Source: an uncultured Eubacteriales bacterium
GTDB lineage: Bacteria > Bacillota > Clostridia > Lachnospirales > Lachnospiraceae
Assembly: GCA_900549105.1 (NCBI GenBank)
Contig: URND01000022.1
Coordinates: forward strand, 1 to 31,762
DNA length: 31,762 bases
Direction: 5' to 3'
The position numbers and the translations under genes were made by a program. Of the stretch, positions 1 through 8,045 are shown piece by piece (positions within the stretch are counted from its first letter, which is position 1; every line of letters begins with the position of its first letter). Under the pieces are notes generated by a model. It saw only the letters and a list, made by a program, of their open reading frames with translations. It had not been told where the DNA came from and searched no databases.

Positions 1-1
1 T

Positions 2-946
2 AATATCCCTTATTACGGAATTTCCTCCGGGAAACTCCGTCGATATTTTGATTTAAAAAATTTCACTGACCCCTTTAAAGTCGTCAAAGGATATTTTGAA
101 GCACGAAAATATTTAAAAAAGCTGAAACCGGATGTGGTTTTTTCAAAGGGCGGTTTCGTAAGCGTACCCGTTGTTCTGGCGGCCAAAAGCTGTAAGATTC
201 CGGCAATCATTCATGAATCGGATATGACGCCCGGACTGGCAAATAAACTGGCGATTCCTTCCGCCTATAAAGTCTGCCATAATTTCCCGGAAACAGCGGA
301 TAATCTGCCGGAAGGCAAGGCCGTGCTTTCCGGTTCACCGATTCGGCAGGAACTTTTTGACGGAAACCGTCTCAAAGGACTCCAACTCTGCGGATTCAAC
401 GAGGAAAAGCCGGTCATTCTTGTCATCGGCGGAAGCCTCGGCGCCGCAGCTATCAATGAAGCTGTACGCAAGGCCCTTCCGGTTCTCCTGCCTTCCTATC
501 AGATTATTCATGTCTGCGGTAAGGGCAAGGTGGATACATCCATTCAGAATCATCCGGGATATATTCAATTCGACTATGTAAAAGAAGAATTGAGCGATTT
601 GCTGGCAGCCGCCGACCTTGTTATCTCCCGGGCCGGCTCCAATGCCATCTGCGAATTCCTGGCTTTAAATAAGCCAAACATTTTAATTCCGCTGCCTGCC
701 AATGCCAGCCGGGGAGACCAGATTCTCAACGCCGCTTCCTTTGAAAAACAGGGCTTCAGCTATCTTCTTCCTGAGGAGATGGTCAATGATGAATCCCTGT
801 CCAATGCGGTCAACGAAGTGTTTGAAAACCGTGAAACCTATATTCAGGCTATGAAAACAGCTCCTGCTTCCGGCGCCATTGACATTATTGTTAATCTGTG
901 TGATGAAGCTGTCCGCAGCCGCAAAAAACGCAAAAAAACAAAATAA
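2..946 (+). CDS. murG: MurG, N-acetylglucosaminyltransferase (5' partial)
   Basis: This is the last peptidoglycan precursor step on the cytoplasmic membrane: transfer of GlcNAc from UDP-GlcNAc to lipid I to give lipid II. The frame is open from the left edge without a start, so the N-terminal part lies outside the window; the Met at 134 is internal, because the upstream codons still read as MurG (PYYGISSGKLRRYF, then KPDVVFSKGGFVS). Family marks are the acceptor-side SKGGFVSVP and HESD segments, the inter-domain GGSLGAAAINEAV loop, and the UDP-GlcNAc site ISRAGSNAICEFLALNKP followed by LPANASRGDQ, where GDQ.LNA is typical. It ends in a Lys/Arg-rich tail. A hairpin with a T-run follows the stop codon. 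The family assignment is secure; only the 5' end is missing. Confidence 0.96.
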   Translation, partial: NIPYYGISSGKLRRYFDLKNFTDPFKVVKGYFEARKYLKKLKPDVVFSKGGFVSVPVVLAAKSCKIPAIIHESDMTPGLANKLAIPSAYKVCHNFPETADNLPEGKAVLSGSPIRQELFDGNRLKGLQLCGFNEEKPVILVIGGSLGAAAINEAVRKALPVLLPSYQIIHVCGKGKVDTSIQNHPGYIQFDYVKEELSDLLAAADLVISRAGSNAICEFLALNKPNILIPLPANASRGDQILNAASFEKQGFSYLLPEEMVNDESLSNAVNEVFENRETYIQAMKTAPASGAIDIIVNLCDEAVRSRKKRKKTK

Positions 947-967
947 GATTCAGCTATGTAATATTTG

Positions 968-1014
968 GCGTCCTTTCCCCTGCGATTTTTAATCCGGAAG
1001 AGAGGACGCTTTTT
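968..1014 (+). terminator. Probable intrinsic terminator of murG
   Basis: The arms GCGTCCT (968-974) and AGGACGC (1003-1009) form a perfect 7-bp inverted repeat with a long loop, followed at once by TTTTT. It lies about 20 nt after the murG stop and overlaps the last codons of the convergent histidine kinase gene. The long loop lowers confidence. Confidence 0.45.
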
Positions 1015-1669
1015 CCGGCGGCCGGAGCGGCAAAATCACAATAAATTTTGTTCCAATCCCCGGTTTGGAATATACCTGTACAGCACCGCCATGGGCGTTA
1101 ATAATATTTTTTACGATTGTCAGCCCAAGGCCGGTCCCATCCGGTTTATAGGTAATAAAAGGCTCAAAAATCGTCGACAGGCGGCAGGCATCCATGCCGC
1201 TGCCCGAATCGCTGACCGTCACAACCAGCCGGTTCCAGCGGGATTTCACCTCTATCCAAATCTGGTCGCCATCCCCGGTGGCTTCCAGGGCATTTTTTAT
1301 CAGGTTAATAAAAACCTCCCGGATTTTGACCGAATCTCCCACAAGAATTTTCTCATCCGTTTCAAAATTTAACCGGATTTCTTTTGTTTGCAACTGAACT
1401 GTGGATTGAAAAGCCGAGACAATATTTGTCAGAAATTGTCGAATATCTATTTGAGAATAGTGGAGTGTTTGACTTGAATTTAAAGAAGACAACTCAGAAA
1501 GTAACTGAGACATATAATTGATATCTGAAAGAAGCTGAGGCCACAGAGGGTCATTGGTGACCTCCGGGTAATGATGTCCGATGAGCTGCAGTGTGCTGTG
1601 AATCAATGTCAGCGGGTTTCTCAATTCATGAGAAATTGTCGACAGAGAAAGCACCTTTGGTTCGTGCAT
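989..1669 (-). CDS. Soluble sensor histidine kinase (orphan)
   Basis: A 226-aa two-component histidine kinase. The HisKA helix carries the H-box SHELRNPLT near residue 14, so the phospho-accepting His lies almost at the N terminus. The HATPase_c domain shows an N-box (NLIKNALEAT), G1 (DSGSGMD), F-box (FEPFITYK) and G2 (GTGLGLTIV). There is no membrane segment, PAS or other input domain. I chose the start at 1669 because an AGGAAG ribosome site sits just upstream of that ATG; the frame stays open to 1816, but the extra 49 residues look non-coding. No response regulator is adjacent, so the partner is unknown. A short kinase of this shape could take its signal from a protein partner or feed a phosphorelay such as Spo0F/Spo0A; that is inference. 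Confidence 0.85.
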   Translation of the reverse strand: MHEPKVLSLSTISHELRNPLTLIHSTLQLIGHHYPEVTNDPLWPQLLSDINYMSQLLSELSSLNSSQTLHYSQIDIRQFLTNIVSAFQSTVQLQTKEIRLNFETDEKILVGDSVKIREVFINLIKNALEATGDGDQIWIEVKSRWNRLVVTVSDSGSGMDACRLSTIFEPFITYKPDGTGLGLTIVKNIINAHGGAVQVYSKPGIGTKFIVILPLRPPEKASSLPD

Positions 1670-1697
1670 AAAGGTCTTCCTTTCTGATTTTTTTTCC

Positions 1698-1726
1698 AAT
1701 TTATCATAATTTATGCGCGGAATCAA
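1698..1726 (-). promoter_or_regulatory. Possible promoter of the histidine kinase
   Basis: On the minus strand, a -35-like TTGATT (1721-1726) and a -10-like TAAATT (1698-1703) are 17 bp apart, about 30 bp before the kinase start. Each hexamer matches consensus at only four positions, so this is tentative. Confidence 0.3.
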
Positions 1727-1823
1727 CTGAATTTGCGTGACATTTCCCGACACAACCCGGCAGGGCAGCCGGAATTTTACACCCTGCACAGCAAAGCCGT
1801 CAAAATTTATTTTCAATTCGGAA

Positions 1824-1852
1824 TAGACATTTTGCGAAAGGTGAACTATTAT
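1824..1852 (+). promoter_or_regulatory. Sigma-A-type promoter of the HIT gene
   Basis: TAGACA (1824-1829) and TATTAT (1847-1852) are separated by 17 bp. Transcription would start near 1859, ahead of the GGAGG ribosome site at about 1882 that serves the HIT gene. Confidence 0.55.
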
Positions 1853-1898
1853 TAAAGTATCCCAAGTTTATATCGCTAAGATTGGAGGATTAAAAACA

Positions 1899-2318
1899 AT
1901 GGATAACGATTGTATTTTTTGTAAAATAGCCAACGGGGAAATTCCTTCCTCAACCATTTATGAAGATGACCTGTTTCGGGTTATTCTGGATTTATCTCCG
2001 GCAACCAAAGGCCATGCTCTCATCCTTCCAAAAAAACATATGGCAAATATTTTTGAAATGGATGAAGAGACCGCTGAAAAAGTTTTTGTTCTGGCCTCCC
2101 GGATTGCCAAAGCCATGAAAGAAGCGCTGAACTGCGATGGACTTAATATCGTCCAAAACAACGGTGAAATTGCCGGACAGACAGTTTTCCATTTCCATAT
2201 GCACATCATTCCCCGCTATAATGATGACGGGCAGCAGATTAACTGGGTTCCTAAAACCTCAGAAGCTGCTGAAAGAGAGATGATTGCCGAACAAATTAAA
2301 AACGCCTTAAACAAATAA
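1899..2318 (+). CDS. HIT family nucleotide hydrolase (HinT-like)
   Basis: A 139-aa cytoplasmic protein of the histidine triad superfamily, which hydrolyses purine nucleoside phosphoramidates and related AMP conjugates. The catalytic triad is FHFHMHIIP, with His at 98, 100 and 102. The N-terminal CIFCKIANGEIP segment holds the Cys pair (C5, C8) seen in zinc-containing bacterial Hint proteins. Length is normal for the family. The start is supported by GGAGG a few bases upstream and by a promoter at 1824-1852. It is followed after 19 nt by the glycerol-1-phosphate dehydrogenase-like gene, so the two are probably co-transcribed. The physiological substrate cannot be told from sequence. Confidence 0.93.
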   Translation: MDNDCIFCKIANGEIPSSTIYEDDLFRVILDLSPATKGHALILPKKHMANIFEMDEETAEKVFVLASRIAKAMKEALNCDGLNIVQNNGEIAGQTVFHFHMHIIPRYNDDGQQINWVPKTSEAAEREMIAEQIKNALNK

Positions 2319-2337
2319 GCAGGGAGAGAATTCACCC

Positions 2338-3594
2338 ATGAAAGTTAATCCTGAAGAAATCAGCAGCCTGTGCGGCCGAAATTCCGAAAGCCACGCCTTT
2401 ATCCGCGGCATGTGGATTGAACCCGGCGCTATTTCAAAGATAAAAAATGTAATGAAACAGGAAGGCTGGCAGGAGCCTGTCATCATATGCGACCAGAATA
2501 CCTATTTTCTCGGGGATGCCCTTCTGGAAGATTTGGACAACTATGATTTAATCTGCCTGGACCCGGATGGGCTGGCCGCTGATGAGCGCAGCGTTTCTCT
2601 GGCCCAAAATAAAATTCCTGAAACCGCAGACTGTATGATTGCCCTTGGCAGTGTGACTATTCACGATATTACCCGTTATCTCAGCTGGCAATATCATCTT
2701 CCATTTATGTCCGTGCCGACGGCAGCCAGCGGCGAAGGATATACCACATGCATATCTGCTGTCATCCGCAAAGGAGTTAAGAGAAATGTCCGGGCCTCCG
2801 CTCCGACTTATCTGTTTGCAGATACAGACATTTTTGCCGCGGCGCCTCACCGGCTGACCGCCGCAGGCTTCAGCGATCTTATGGGCAATTATATCGCCCT
2901 GGCTGATGCACAGATACACGCCCTTCTTACAGGCACACCTTTTAATAAGGCCCTGTACACTGCCGAAGCTGAGCTTATGCGGCAGGTAATCCGACAGCTT
3001 GAATCTCTGATCAATGGAGAACCTTCCAGTTGCGAACAATTGCTGTATGCCCTGATTCTTCCAGATATGGAAACCGGTTTCTGCGATACAGCCCGGCCGT
3101 TGATGGGTGCAGAGCACCATCTGTCCAGATACTTTGAGATTGCTGTAAAAAAGCCAAAACAAAATGTGGTCCACGGAGAAAAAGTCGGCATCGGCACCTT
3201 ACTCTGTCTGAAAGCCTATGAAGCTTTCCGGTCTGCTCTGGAAGATAACCGGCTTGTTCCTGCGAAACGTTTTCCATCCGCAAAACGGGAAATTGAAAAA
3301 GGATTTCCGGATACCGAAGTCCGGGAAGCCGTCGTTTTGCTTAACACGCCGGATCCGATGAAGGATATCACCGCAGAACAGGTGCTTTCTCACCGCGAAG
3401 AGATTCTCGAAATTCTCAAAAATCTTCCTTCCGCTGCAGATATTGAAGCCTGTTTTCATAAAATGGACTGTAAAGTCTATGTTGAAGAACTCGGCATTTC
3501 CGGCGCTGTCATCCCGGAAGCCATGGCCCGGTCGCCATATGTATCCCGGGATATTACCCTGCTCCGTTTAATGAAGCTATTTGAAAAATTTTAA
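2338..3594 (+). CDS. egsA: sn-Glycerol-1-phosphate dehydrogenase-like enzyme (AraM/EgsA family)
   Basis: A 418-aa member of the iron/zinc alcohol dehydrogenase-like superfamily. The AraM/EgsA branch reduces dihydroxyacetone phosphate to sn-glycerol 1-phosphate with NAD(P)H. Seen: the nucleotide-binding turn GSVTIHDITRY (about 104-114), the substrate segment SVPTAASGEGYT (about 125-136), and probable metal ligands D180 (AGFSD), H260 (GAEHH) and H279 (VVHGEKVG). Two signature positions differ from the usual form as I recall it: GSGT reads GSVT, and SMDGY reads SGEGY, so activity or substrate may have shifted. The gene follows hinT after 19 nt, with a GGGAG-type ribosome site. Its stop overlaps the stop of the convergent FHA gene by 4 bp, leaving no room for a separate terminator. 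The family is clear; the exact substrate is not. Confidence 0.8.
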   Translation: MKVNPEEISSLCGRNSESHAFIRGMWIEPGAISKIKNVMKQEGWQEPVIICDQNTYFLGDALLEDLDNYDLICLDPDGLAADERSVSLAQNKIPETADCMIALGSVTIHDITRYLSWQYHLPFMSVPTAASGEGYTTCISAVIRKGVKRNVRASAPTYLFADTDIFAAAPHRLTAAGFSDLMGNYIALADAQIHALLTGTPFNKALYTAEAELMRQVIRQLESLINGEPSSCEQLLYALILPDMETGFCDTARPLMGAEHHLSRYFEIAVKKPKQNVVHGEKVGIGTLLCLKAYEAFRSALEDNRLVPAKRFPSAKREIEKGFPDTEVREAVVLLNTPDPMKDITAEQVLSHREEILEILKNLPSAADIEACFHKMDCKVYVEELGISGAVIPEAMARSPYVSRDITLLRLMKLFEKF

Positions 3595-4706
3595 CACCAC
3601 TGGCAGATGAATTCCAAGTCTGCCAGTTTTAATATGTCCCCTGTATTTAATGTATAGGTCATCCCGGGCGTCAGACCTTCATCATTCCGATAAGTGCCGT
3701 TGGCCGAATTCATATCAACTACCTTTACTTCCCTCGCATCTTCCTCCAGCCGGGCATGAATCCGGCTGATTTTCGGGCTGTTCAGGCACATATCCGCCTC
3801 ACCTTCCGCCCGCCCCAACAAAAAAGGAAATTTTTCGATTCGAATTACAGGGGTTTCTGTGTCCCCAATCGGAATCAGAACAAACATTTTTTTATTCTCT
3901 GTCCCCTCATCTATAACTTCCGAAAAGCCTTCAAGCATCGGGCAGGTATCTTCTCTATTGTTGCTGCTTTCGTAAAAACCGTCAAAAATGTCCTCTTCTT
4001 TTTTTGTTTTCCCCAAAACAACTCTTTTTATCTTTGCCGCCAGACGGTTCAGCCACCTTTTTTCCTCAGCTTTTTTCCCGGTTATTTTCCCGGCTTTTTT
4101 CTCAGTTCCCCTTTCCCGGACATCCTTCTCCTCCTTAATGGCCGGCGTCGCCGTTTCCAACACCGGACATTCCATATTCAGGATATCCATCAGCGCCTCT
4201 ATGGAACAGTTTTCCCCATGGACTTTCTGATAAAATGTATAGGCCCATAAAACCGCCTTCTCATTGGAATAATCCACATAATTCAGCCATTCCTCTGATA
4301 GTTTTTCCATTTGGCGCCAGAAGTCCTCGCCATATCCCGGGATATAAACAAACTCCCAGTTTGCCCCGTCCCCAAAAATATAGGCCATTTCTATCACCAG
4401 GTTGGATGGCTCCAAAAGATATTCATCCACCGTCCCCATCAACCGGATAAATGATTTCATAAAGTATTCAATATGCCCGCAGTCCATCCGCCCTCCGGCC
4501 AGCGTTTCCAGATAGGAAGCCTGATGATTCAGCAGATAAACCAATCCCTTTTCTTCATTTTCCTCAGCTTCATAAAAAGTGAGGAGACCGGGAATTGAAT
4601 TTTTATACAATAGTATCTCTTCATACTTTTCACCGTAATGGCCTTCCCGATTCACCCACAGATATGTATTCTTTAAATCTTTACTTCTCTGATTTTCACG
4701 ATTCAT
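3591..4706 (-). CDS. DUF6382 and FHA-domain protein (last gene of the tad operon)
   Basis: A 371-aa cytoplasmic protein. The N-terminal half (about 1-180) resembles the DUF6382 domain found next to FHA domains in clostridial Tad loci. A Lys/Glu-rich linker of about 100 residues follows. The C-terminal 90 residues are an FHA phosphothreonine-binding fold with its hallmarks: LLGR, then SRIHARL, then NSANGTY. FHA proteins bind phosphorylated partners, so this one may link Tad assembly to a Ser/Thr kinase; no kinase gene is in the window. Its ATG lies inside the end of the preceding TadE-like gene (11-nt overlap), which places it firmly in the operon. DUF6382 is named from memory of family architecture; the FHA call is strong. 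Confidence 0.85.
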   Translation of the reverse strand: MNRENQRSKDLKNTYLWVNREGHYGEKYEEILLYKNSIPGLLTFYEAEENEEKGLVYLLNHQASYLETLAGGRMDCGHIEYFMKSFIRLMGTVDEYLLEPSNLVIEMAYIFGDGANWEFVYIPGYGEDFWRQMEKLSEEWLNYVDYSNEKAVLWAYTFYQKVHGENCSIEALMDILNMECPVLETATPAIKEEKDVRERGTEKKAGKITGKKAEEKRWLNRLAAKIKRVVLGKTKKEEDIFDGFYESSNNREDTCPMLEGFSEVIDEGTENKKMFVLIPIGDTETPVIRIEKFPFLLGRAEGEADMCLNSPKISRIHARLEEDAREVKVVDMNSANGTYRNDEGLTPGMTYTLNTGDILKLADLEFICQWC

Positions 4707-5175
4707 CGGCCTGTTCCTCCTGATTTATATCATATTTTCTCGGCAAATCTCTGCTTCGGAAAACCAGCGCCGACGCTTTCACTGTACACGGTATCTCGTA
4801 TTTCCCAATCTGAAAATCTGTTTGGATCTCAATCAGCATTTCTCTTCCCGAAAGACTTTGTGCGGCCCGGATGCTTCGAAGCTCCCCACAGAAAAGCCGC
4901 CCCTGGAGCATCCGGCTGCCCATCTCCTCAATCACAGAAAAATCCGCCGCTCCGTTCTGCTTCATATTCTCATAATCCACCTCCCGGATTTCCGGCTGCA
5001 TATATCTTCCGGCCCATAAACTCCCATATATGGACAATTCATCCGCCGTGCTCTGCATGACCGCCCGGTCATGCCCGTAAAATCCCAACAATATCACCAT
5101 GCCTGTCGCCAGAAATATCATGCTGATAATCACTGTCCCTTCCACGGTATAACTGCCACGTCCTTTCCATCTCAT
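4696..5175 (-). CDS. TadE-like pseudopilin
   Basis: A 159-aa minor pilin-like protein. A short basic leader ends in a Gly followed by SYTVE and a hydrophobic stretch (about residues 14-33). Cleavage after that Gly would put Glu at +5, the type IVb prepilin signature, so it is a likely substrate of the adjacent prepilin peptidase. The remainder should be extracytoplasmic. The frame is open to 5574, but the real start is the ATG at 5175: it forms an ATGA overlap with the peptidase stop, has GGGAG upstream, and the longer N terminus is only peptidase sequence read in another frame. TadE-type proteins help initiate or anchor the Tad pilus. Confidence 0.85.
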   Translation of the reverse strand: MRWKGRGSYTVEGTVIISMIFLATGMVILLGFYGHDRAVMQSTADELSIYGSLWAGRYMQPEIREVDYENMKQNGAADFSVIEEMGSRMLQGRLFCGELRSIRAAQSLSGREMLIEIQTDFQIGKYEIPCTVKASALVFRSRDLPRKYDINQEEQADES

Positions 5176-5591
5176 AATAACCACGCTCCCAAATAGCCCA
5201 AAGCCAGAAACGGTGTGCCCGGAACTTTTGATTTTCTCCGGAGTTTTCCCACAGCCATCATCCCCATTGAAAAAATAAAGACAAGCACGCCGGAAACAGC
5301 CAGCATACGCCAGCAGAAATTTATTCCTTCCAATAAACCGATACCCCCGATTAAAAAGCTGTCTCCGCCGCCGATGCAGCCGCCAAACAATCTGCCAATT
5401 AAAAAGCTCAAAACTCCCGGCAGCCCGCCAAGAAGCCATGCCGCACCGGATATCTCCCCGGCGGCCGTCCTGGCCAGCACGCCTGCGGCAATCAGGCACA
5501 GCCCGGGGAAAAGCCGGATTTCCTGTGTTCTCACATCCCCATACACGGGATAAAGGATGAATATCAGACTGCATATGTGTAGTACAAACAT
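5172..5591 (-). CDS. tadV: Prepilin peptidase (TadV/CpaA-like, A24 family)
   Basis: A 139-aa polytopic membrane aspartyl protease that removes the leader peptides of Flp and TadE-type prepilins at the cytoplasmic face. The two catalytic aspartates are visible: D19 in VYGDVRTQEI and D77 in the GGGD motif (FGGCIGGGDSF), with about four to five hydrophobic segments. It lacks the N-terminal methylase domain of PilD, as Tad peptidases do. The start at 5591 has an ideal GGAGGAG ribosome site and lies 1 nt after the previous stop; the 13 codons further upstream are the end of the preceding gene read out of frame. It overlaps the next gene as ATGA. Confidence 0.9.
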   Translation of the reverse strand: MFVLHICSLIFILYPVYGDVRTQEIRLFPGLCLIAAGVLARTAAGEISGAAWLLGGLPGVLSFLIGRLFGGCIGGGDSFLIGGIGLLEGINFCWRMLAVSGVLVFIFSMGMMAVGKLRRKSKVPGTPFLALGYLGAWLL

Positions 5592-5592
5592 T

Positions 5593-6471
5593 TTACTCTC
5601 CTCCTCCGCTGCACCGGCTGCACGGCCCATATCCCCCGGCAGCCGCCTCTTCCACCGTCATCCGCTGAACCGTGCGTTTTAATCCGCTGCAGCCCAGACG
5701 GCAATGATAACATTCTCCCGATTCCGTAACATAATAGGTGCTGCCCGTGTCCAATGAATTTTGGGCGCATCGCTCACAGGGCGGATATTGCCTTGCCTCA
5801 TCCGCTCCAACCATATATATTTTCAGATGAATATGGCTGCACATCCGGTCCTCATGATACACATTGCCATATTCAGTCACATAGACACTGGTATGAGCTT
5901 CTCCCAACCCGCCCATGCCGCTTTCCGAAGAATAACCCGTCCATGCCCGTGTCAAAACATAATTTTTTACAGACAGCGCCGGAATCGGAATGATTCCTTC
6001 CAACAGCTCCACCTTATATTTAACGCGCAGAATTATCCAGTCATTTCCGTTCAATATCTCTGAACCTAAAAAATCATAGCCGGATATCCGCTGAATACCG
6101 CCTGCTTCCAGTCCATCAAGGGATTGAAGTCTCAACCAGGCTTTTGCCAGGCCCCCAACCCTCACAATATCTTCATTTTCTCCGGCCTCCACGGCCAACT
6201 CCAGTGCGGTATCCGTCAGCGACTGCTGCACGCTTTCATAAACCTTCACCACGGAGGTCAATGAAATAAACGCCGCCCATACAAAAAATGCCATTGGAAA
6301 CACCAGGGCCGCTTCGACAGTCATGCTGCCTTGAAGAGAGTGACGGCGGAATGCCCTTTGAACGCGGTGTGTGTATGTGTTTTTTATGTGGTTTTTATTG
6401 ACATCCATTTTTTGTAAAGCAGGTATCGCCTTTTCGTTTATTTGTTTATTTAAATGTGTCCAAAAAGACAT
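5593..6471 (-). CDS. TadE-like pseudopilin with two Cys/His repeats
   Basis: A 292-aa protein. A long basic N-terminal leader (48 residues) ends in LQG, then SMTVE with Glu at +5 and a hydrophobic helix (about 52-74), so it is a type IVb-like prepilin of the TadE class. The middle is a pilin-like exported domain. The C terminus has two tandem repeats (about 196-235 and 246-287), each with Y-V-T-x2-G, then YH, CS about five residues on, and a final PC-x-RC or GPCSRC. The YH/C/CxxC spacing resembles small metal-binding domains found at the ends of some exported Firmicutes proteins. Metal binding or disulfide formation is inference. It follows the DUF5702 gene by 20 nt and precedes the peptidase by 1 nt. 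Confidence 0.83.
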   Translation of the reverse strand: MSFWTHLNKQINEKAIPALQKMDVNKNHIKNTYTHRVQRAFRRHSLQGSMTVEAALVFPMAFFVWAAFISLTSVVKVYESVQQSLTDTALELAVEAGENEDIVRVGGLAKAWLRLQSLDGLEAGGIQRISGYDFLGSEILNGNDWIILRVKYKVELLEGIIPIPALSVKNYVLTRAWTGYSSESGMGGLGEAHTSVYVTEYGNVYHEDRMCSHIHLKIYMVGADEARQYPPCERCAQNSLDTGSTYYVTESGECYHCRLGCSGLKRTVQRMTVEEAAAGGYGPCSRCSGGGE

Positions 6472-6491
6472 TCCGCTCTCACTCCCTTCTA

Positions 6492-8045
6492 CTAATAGGA
6501 CAGCGCCGTCTGCACCCGCCGCCTGCCGCCCTGGCCGAAATCACAGTCAAATGCAGCCTGCACGCCGTAAATACAGTTGGCCATCCGAAACTCTGAATAA
6601 TCGGGCAGCAGACGTATATTTTTTTCCATGAGGTGCGTCATCCGCCGATATTTTGTGTCCCGCTTCATAAGAAGCAAAAACATCTGCAGGTACCCCTGAT
6701 AATCGATGCCTTCCGTACCGCTGTTTCCATCCAGCATATGTCCGTCCAGCCGAAGCATCTGCTCCCAGGTAAGATACCAGGTGGTATCATCCTTCATCAG
6801 CGGAACCTTTCCGCCCTTCAGCAATGTCCGGCAGTCCGACAGGGATTCCGCAAAGGCCCAGGCGCATTTCAGCAGGAAGGCGACAACCTCTGTAAACTGG
6901 GGAATCAATAGGGCTGTAGACAACAGGGCTGCCGTCTGCCCGGCCTGTACTCCTTTTTCGCCGGACATGAGGATATGGGATAAGTTCATAACGCAGCGAA
7001 AGGCTAACAGTTTCCATAACACAGTCTTTAAATTTTCACTGTCACTCTCATTGCCCGCCAGAATATATTCCACCTCGTAGTTGAGTACCCGCTCATGGAC
7101 GACCCGGCTTTCCGCCGTGGCCGCATGATTAAACACTTCCATGATATAAAGCTGAACCGCCCCGTCCGACACAACAGCCCCAAGCCCCAACTCCGGTTCC
7201 AGGATGCCGTCCCACCCTTCAAATAAATCCTGGATACTGGCATCGTCTTTAAAATCAATATATCTCTGGATTTTCTGCCCTGCCTCGGGAAAGGAAACAT
7301 CCGTCATCGGACATTGTTTATCGGACAGAGCAAAATTCTCCGGGCAGGCCGCGGCCAGAATACCCTGATTCCAGATTTCTGCCACAAAATCCCGCGGGTC
7401 CGTTACCGGCTCCGGGCTGCCGCCCGGCGCTTCCGACGGTTCATTCTCTTCCGGCTGCCCGCTATCTCCCGGCTGTCCAACCCCTCCTGCCCCGCTGCCC
7501 GGCACATTTTCTGTTTCAGCCCGGGCCGCCGCTTCCTGCCGCTTCCGGCTTAAATCTCCGGCCGCCCGGTCATTTTTCGATTTCCACTGCTCCATGATAT
7601 AACCAATCCCGTCAGCAACCGTCACATCCATCCTGTTTAAACAAATTTCCCTCAGGAAAAAGTCCCAGTCTCCGTCAATCAAAAGGGTAAATACCGGTTC
7701 CTCCATCCCGGCGTCCACGCCATTTCCTGCGCCAGGCCCGGCCTCCACATTTTTTTCAAAAACATGTAAAAGCTGTGCTTCGAGCCGTTTCTCCTGAAAT
7801 ATATCCTGTCCAAAGCCGCCGTCCACTGCCAATATCTGGTAATAATCTCTCAGCGGCCGGTTATAGCCGGCCAGAAAGCTTTCCGCACTCAGCCGGGCAG
7901 CCCTTTCCGCATTTGCCCGGCGCGCATAAAATACCGCCGAGCGGTACTGGGCCAGCAGCAGGCTCACAACCAGGAAAAACACTAAAGCCATAAATACCGT
8001 GAGCTGTCCCTCAGCTTTGCGAAAAAGTATTTTATTATTTCTCAT
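6492..8045 (-). CDS. DUF5702 Tad-locus membrane-anchored protein (TadG-like position)
   Basis: A 517-aa protein with one N-terminal hydrophobic helix (about residues 15-32) and a large extracytoplasmic part. The segment before the helix reads EGQLTVF: a prepilin-like Gly-cleavage site, but with Phe rather than Glu at +5. It matches what I know of DUF5702 proteins, which recur in Lachnospiraceae Tad loci and probably fill the TadG/minor-pilin role. A Pro/Gly/Glu-rich low-complexity linker occupies roughly residues 165-215, splitting the exported part into two blocks. Its ATG overlaps the flp stop as ATGA, so translation is coupled. Function within the pilus is not established. Confidence 0.78.
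   Translation of the reverse strand: MRNNKILFRKAEGQLTVFMALVFFLVVSLLLAQYRSAVFYARRANAERAARLSAESFLAGYNRPLRDYYQILAVDGGFGQDIFQEKRLEAQLLHVFEKNVEAGPGAGNGVDAGMEEPVFTLLIDGDWDFFLREICLNRMDVTVADGIGYIMEQWKSKNDRAAGDLSRKRQEAAARAETENVPGSGAGGVGQPGDSGQPEENEPSEAPGGSPEPVTDPRDFVAEIWNQGILAAACPENFALSDKQCPMTDVSFPEAGQKIQRYIDFKDDASIQDLFEGWDGILEPELGLGAVVSDGAVQLYIMEVFNHAATAESRVVHERVLNYEVEYILAGNESDSENLKTVLWKLLAFRCVMNLSHILMSGEKGVQAGQTAALLSTALLIPQFTEVVAFLLKCAWAFAESLSDCRTLLKGGKVPLMKDDTTWYLTWEQMLRLDGHMLDGNSGTEGIDYQGYLQMFLLLMKRDTKYRRMTHLMEKNIRLLPDYSEFRMANCIYGVQAAFDCDFGQGGRRRVQTALSY

Noticed and set aside
989..1816. Longer N terminus for the histidine kinase (275 aa)
   Set aside because: The extra 49 codons have no ribosome site at their start and no coding character, whereas the ATG at 1669 has AGGAAG at good spacing and leads straight into the H-box.
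5175..5574. Extended N terminus of the second TadE-like protein
   Set aside because: It is the prepilin peptidase gene read in another frame; the ATGA overlap and ribosome site mark the ATG at 5175.
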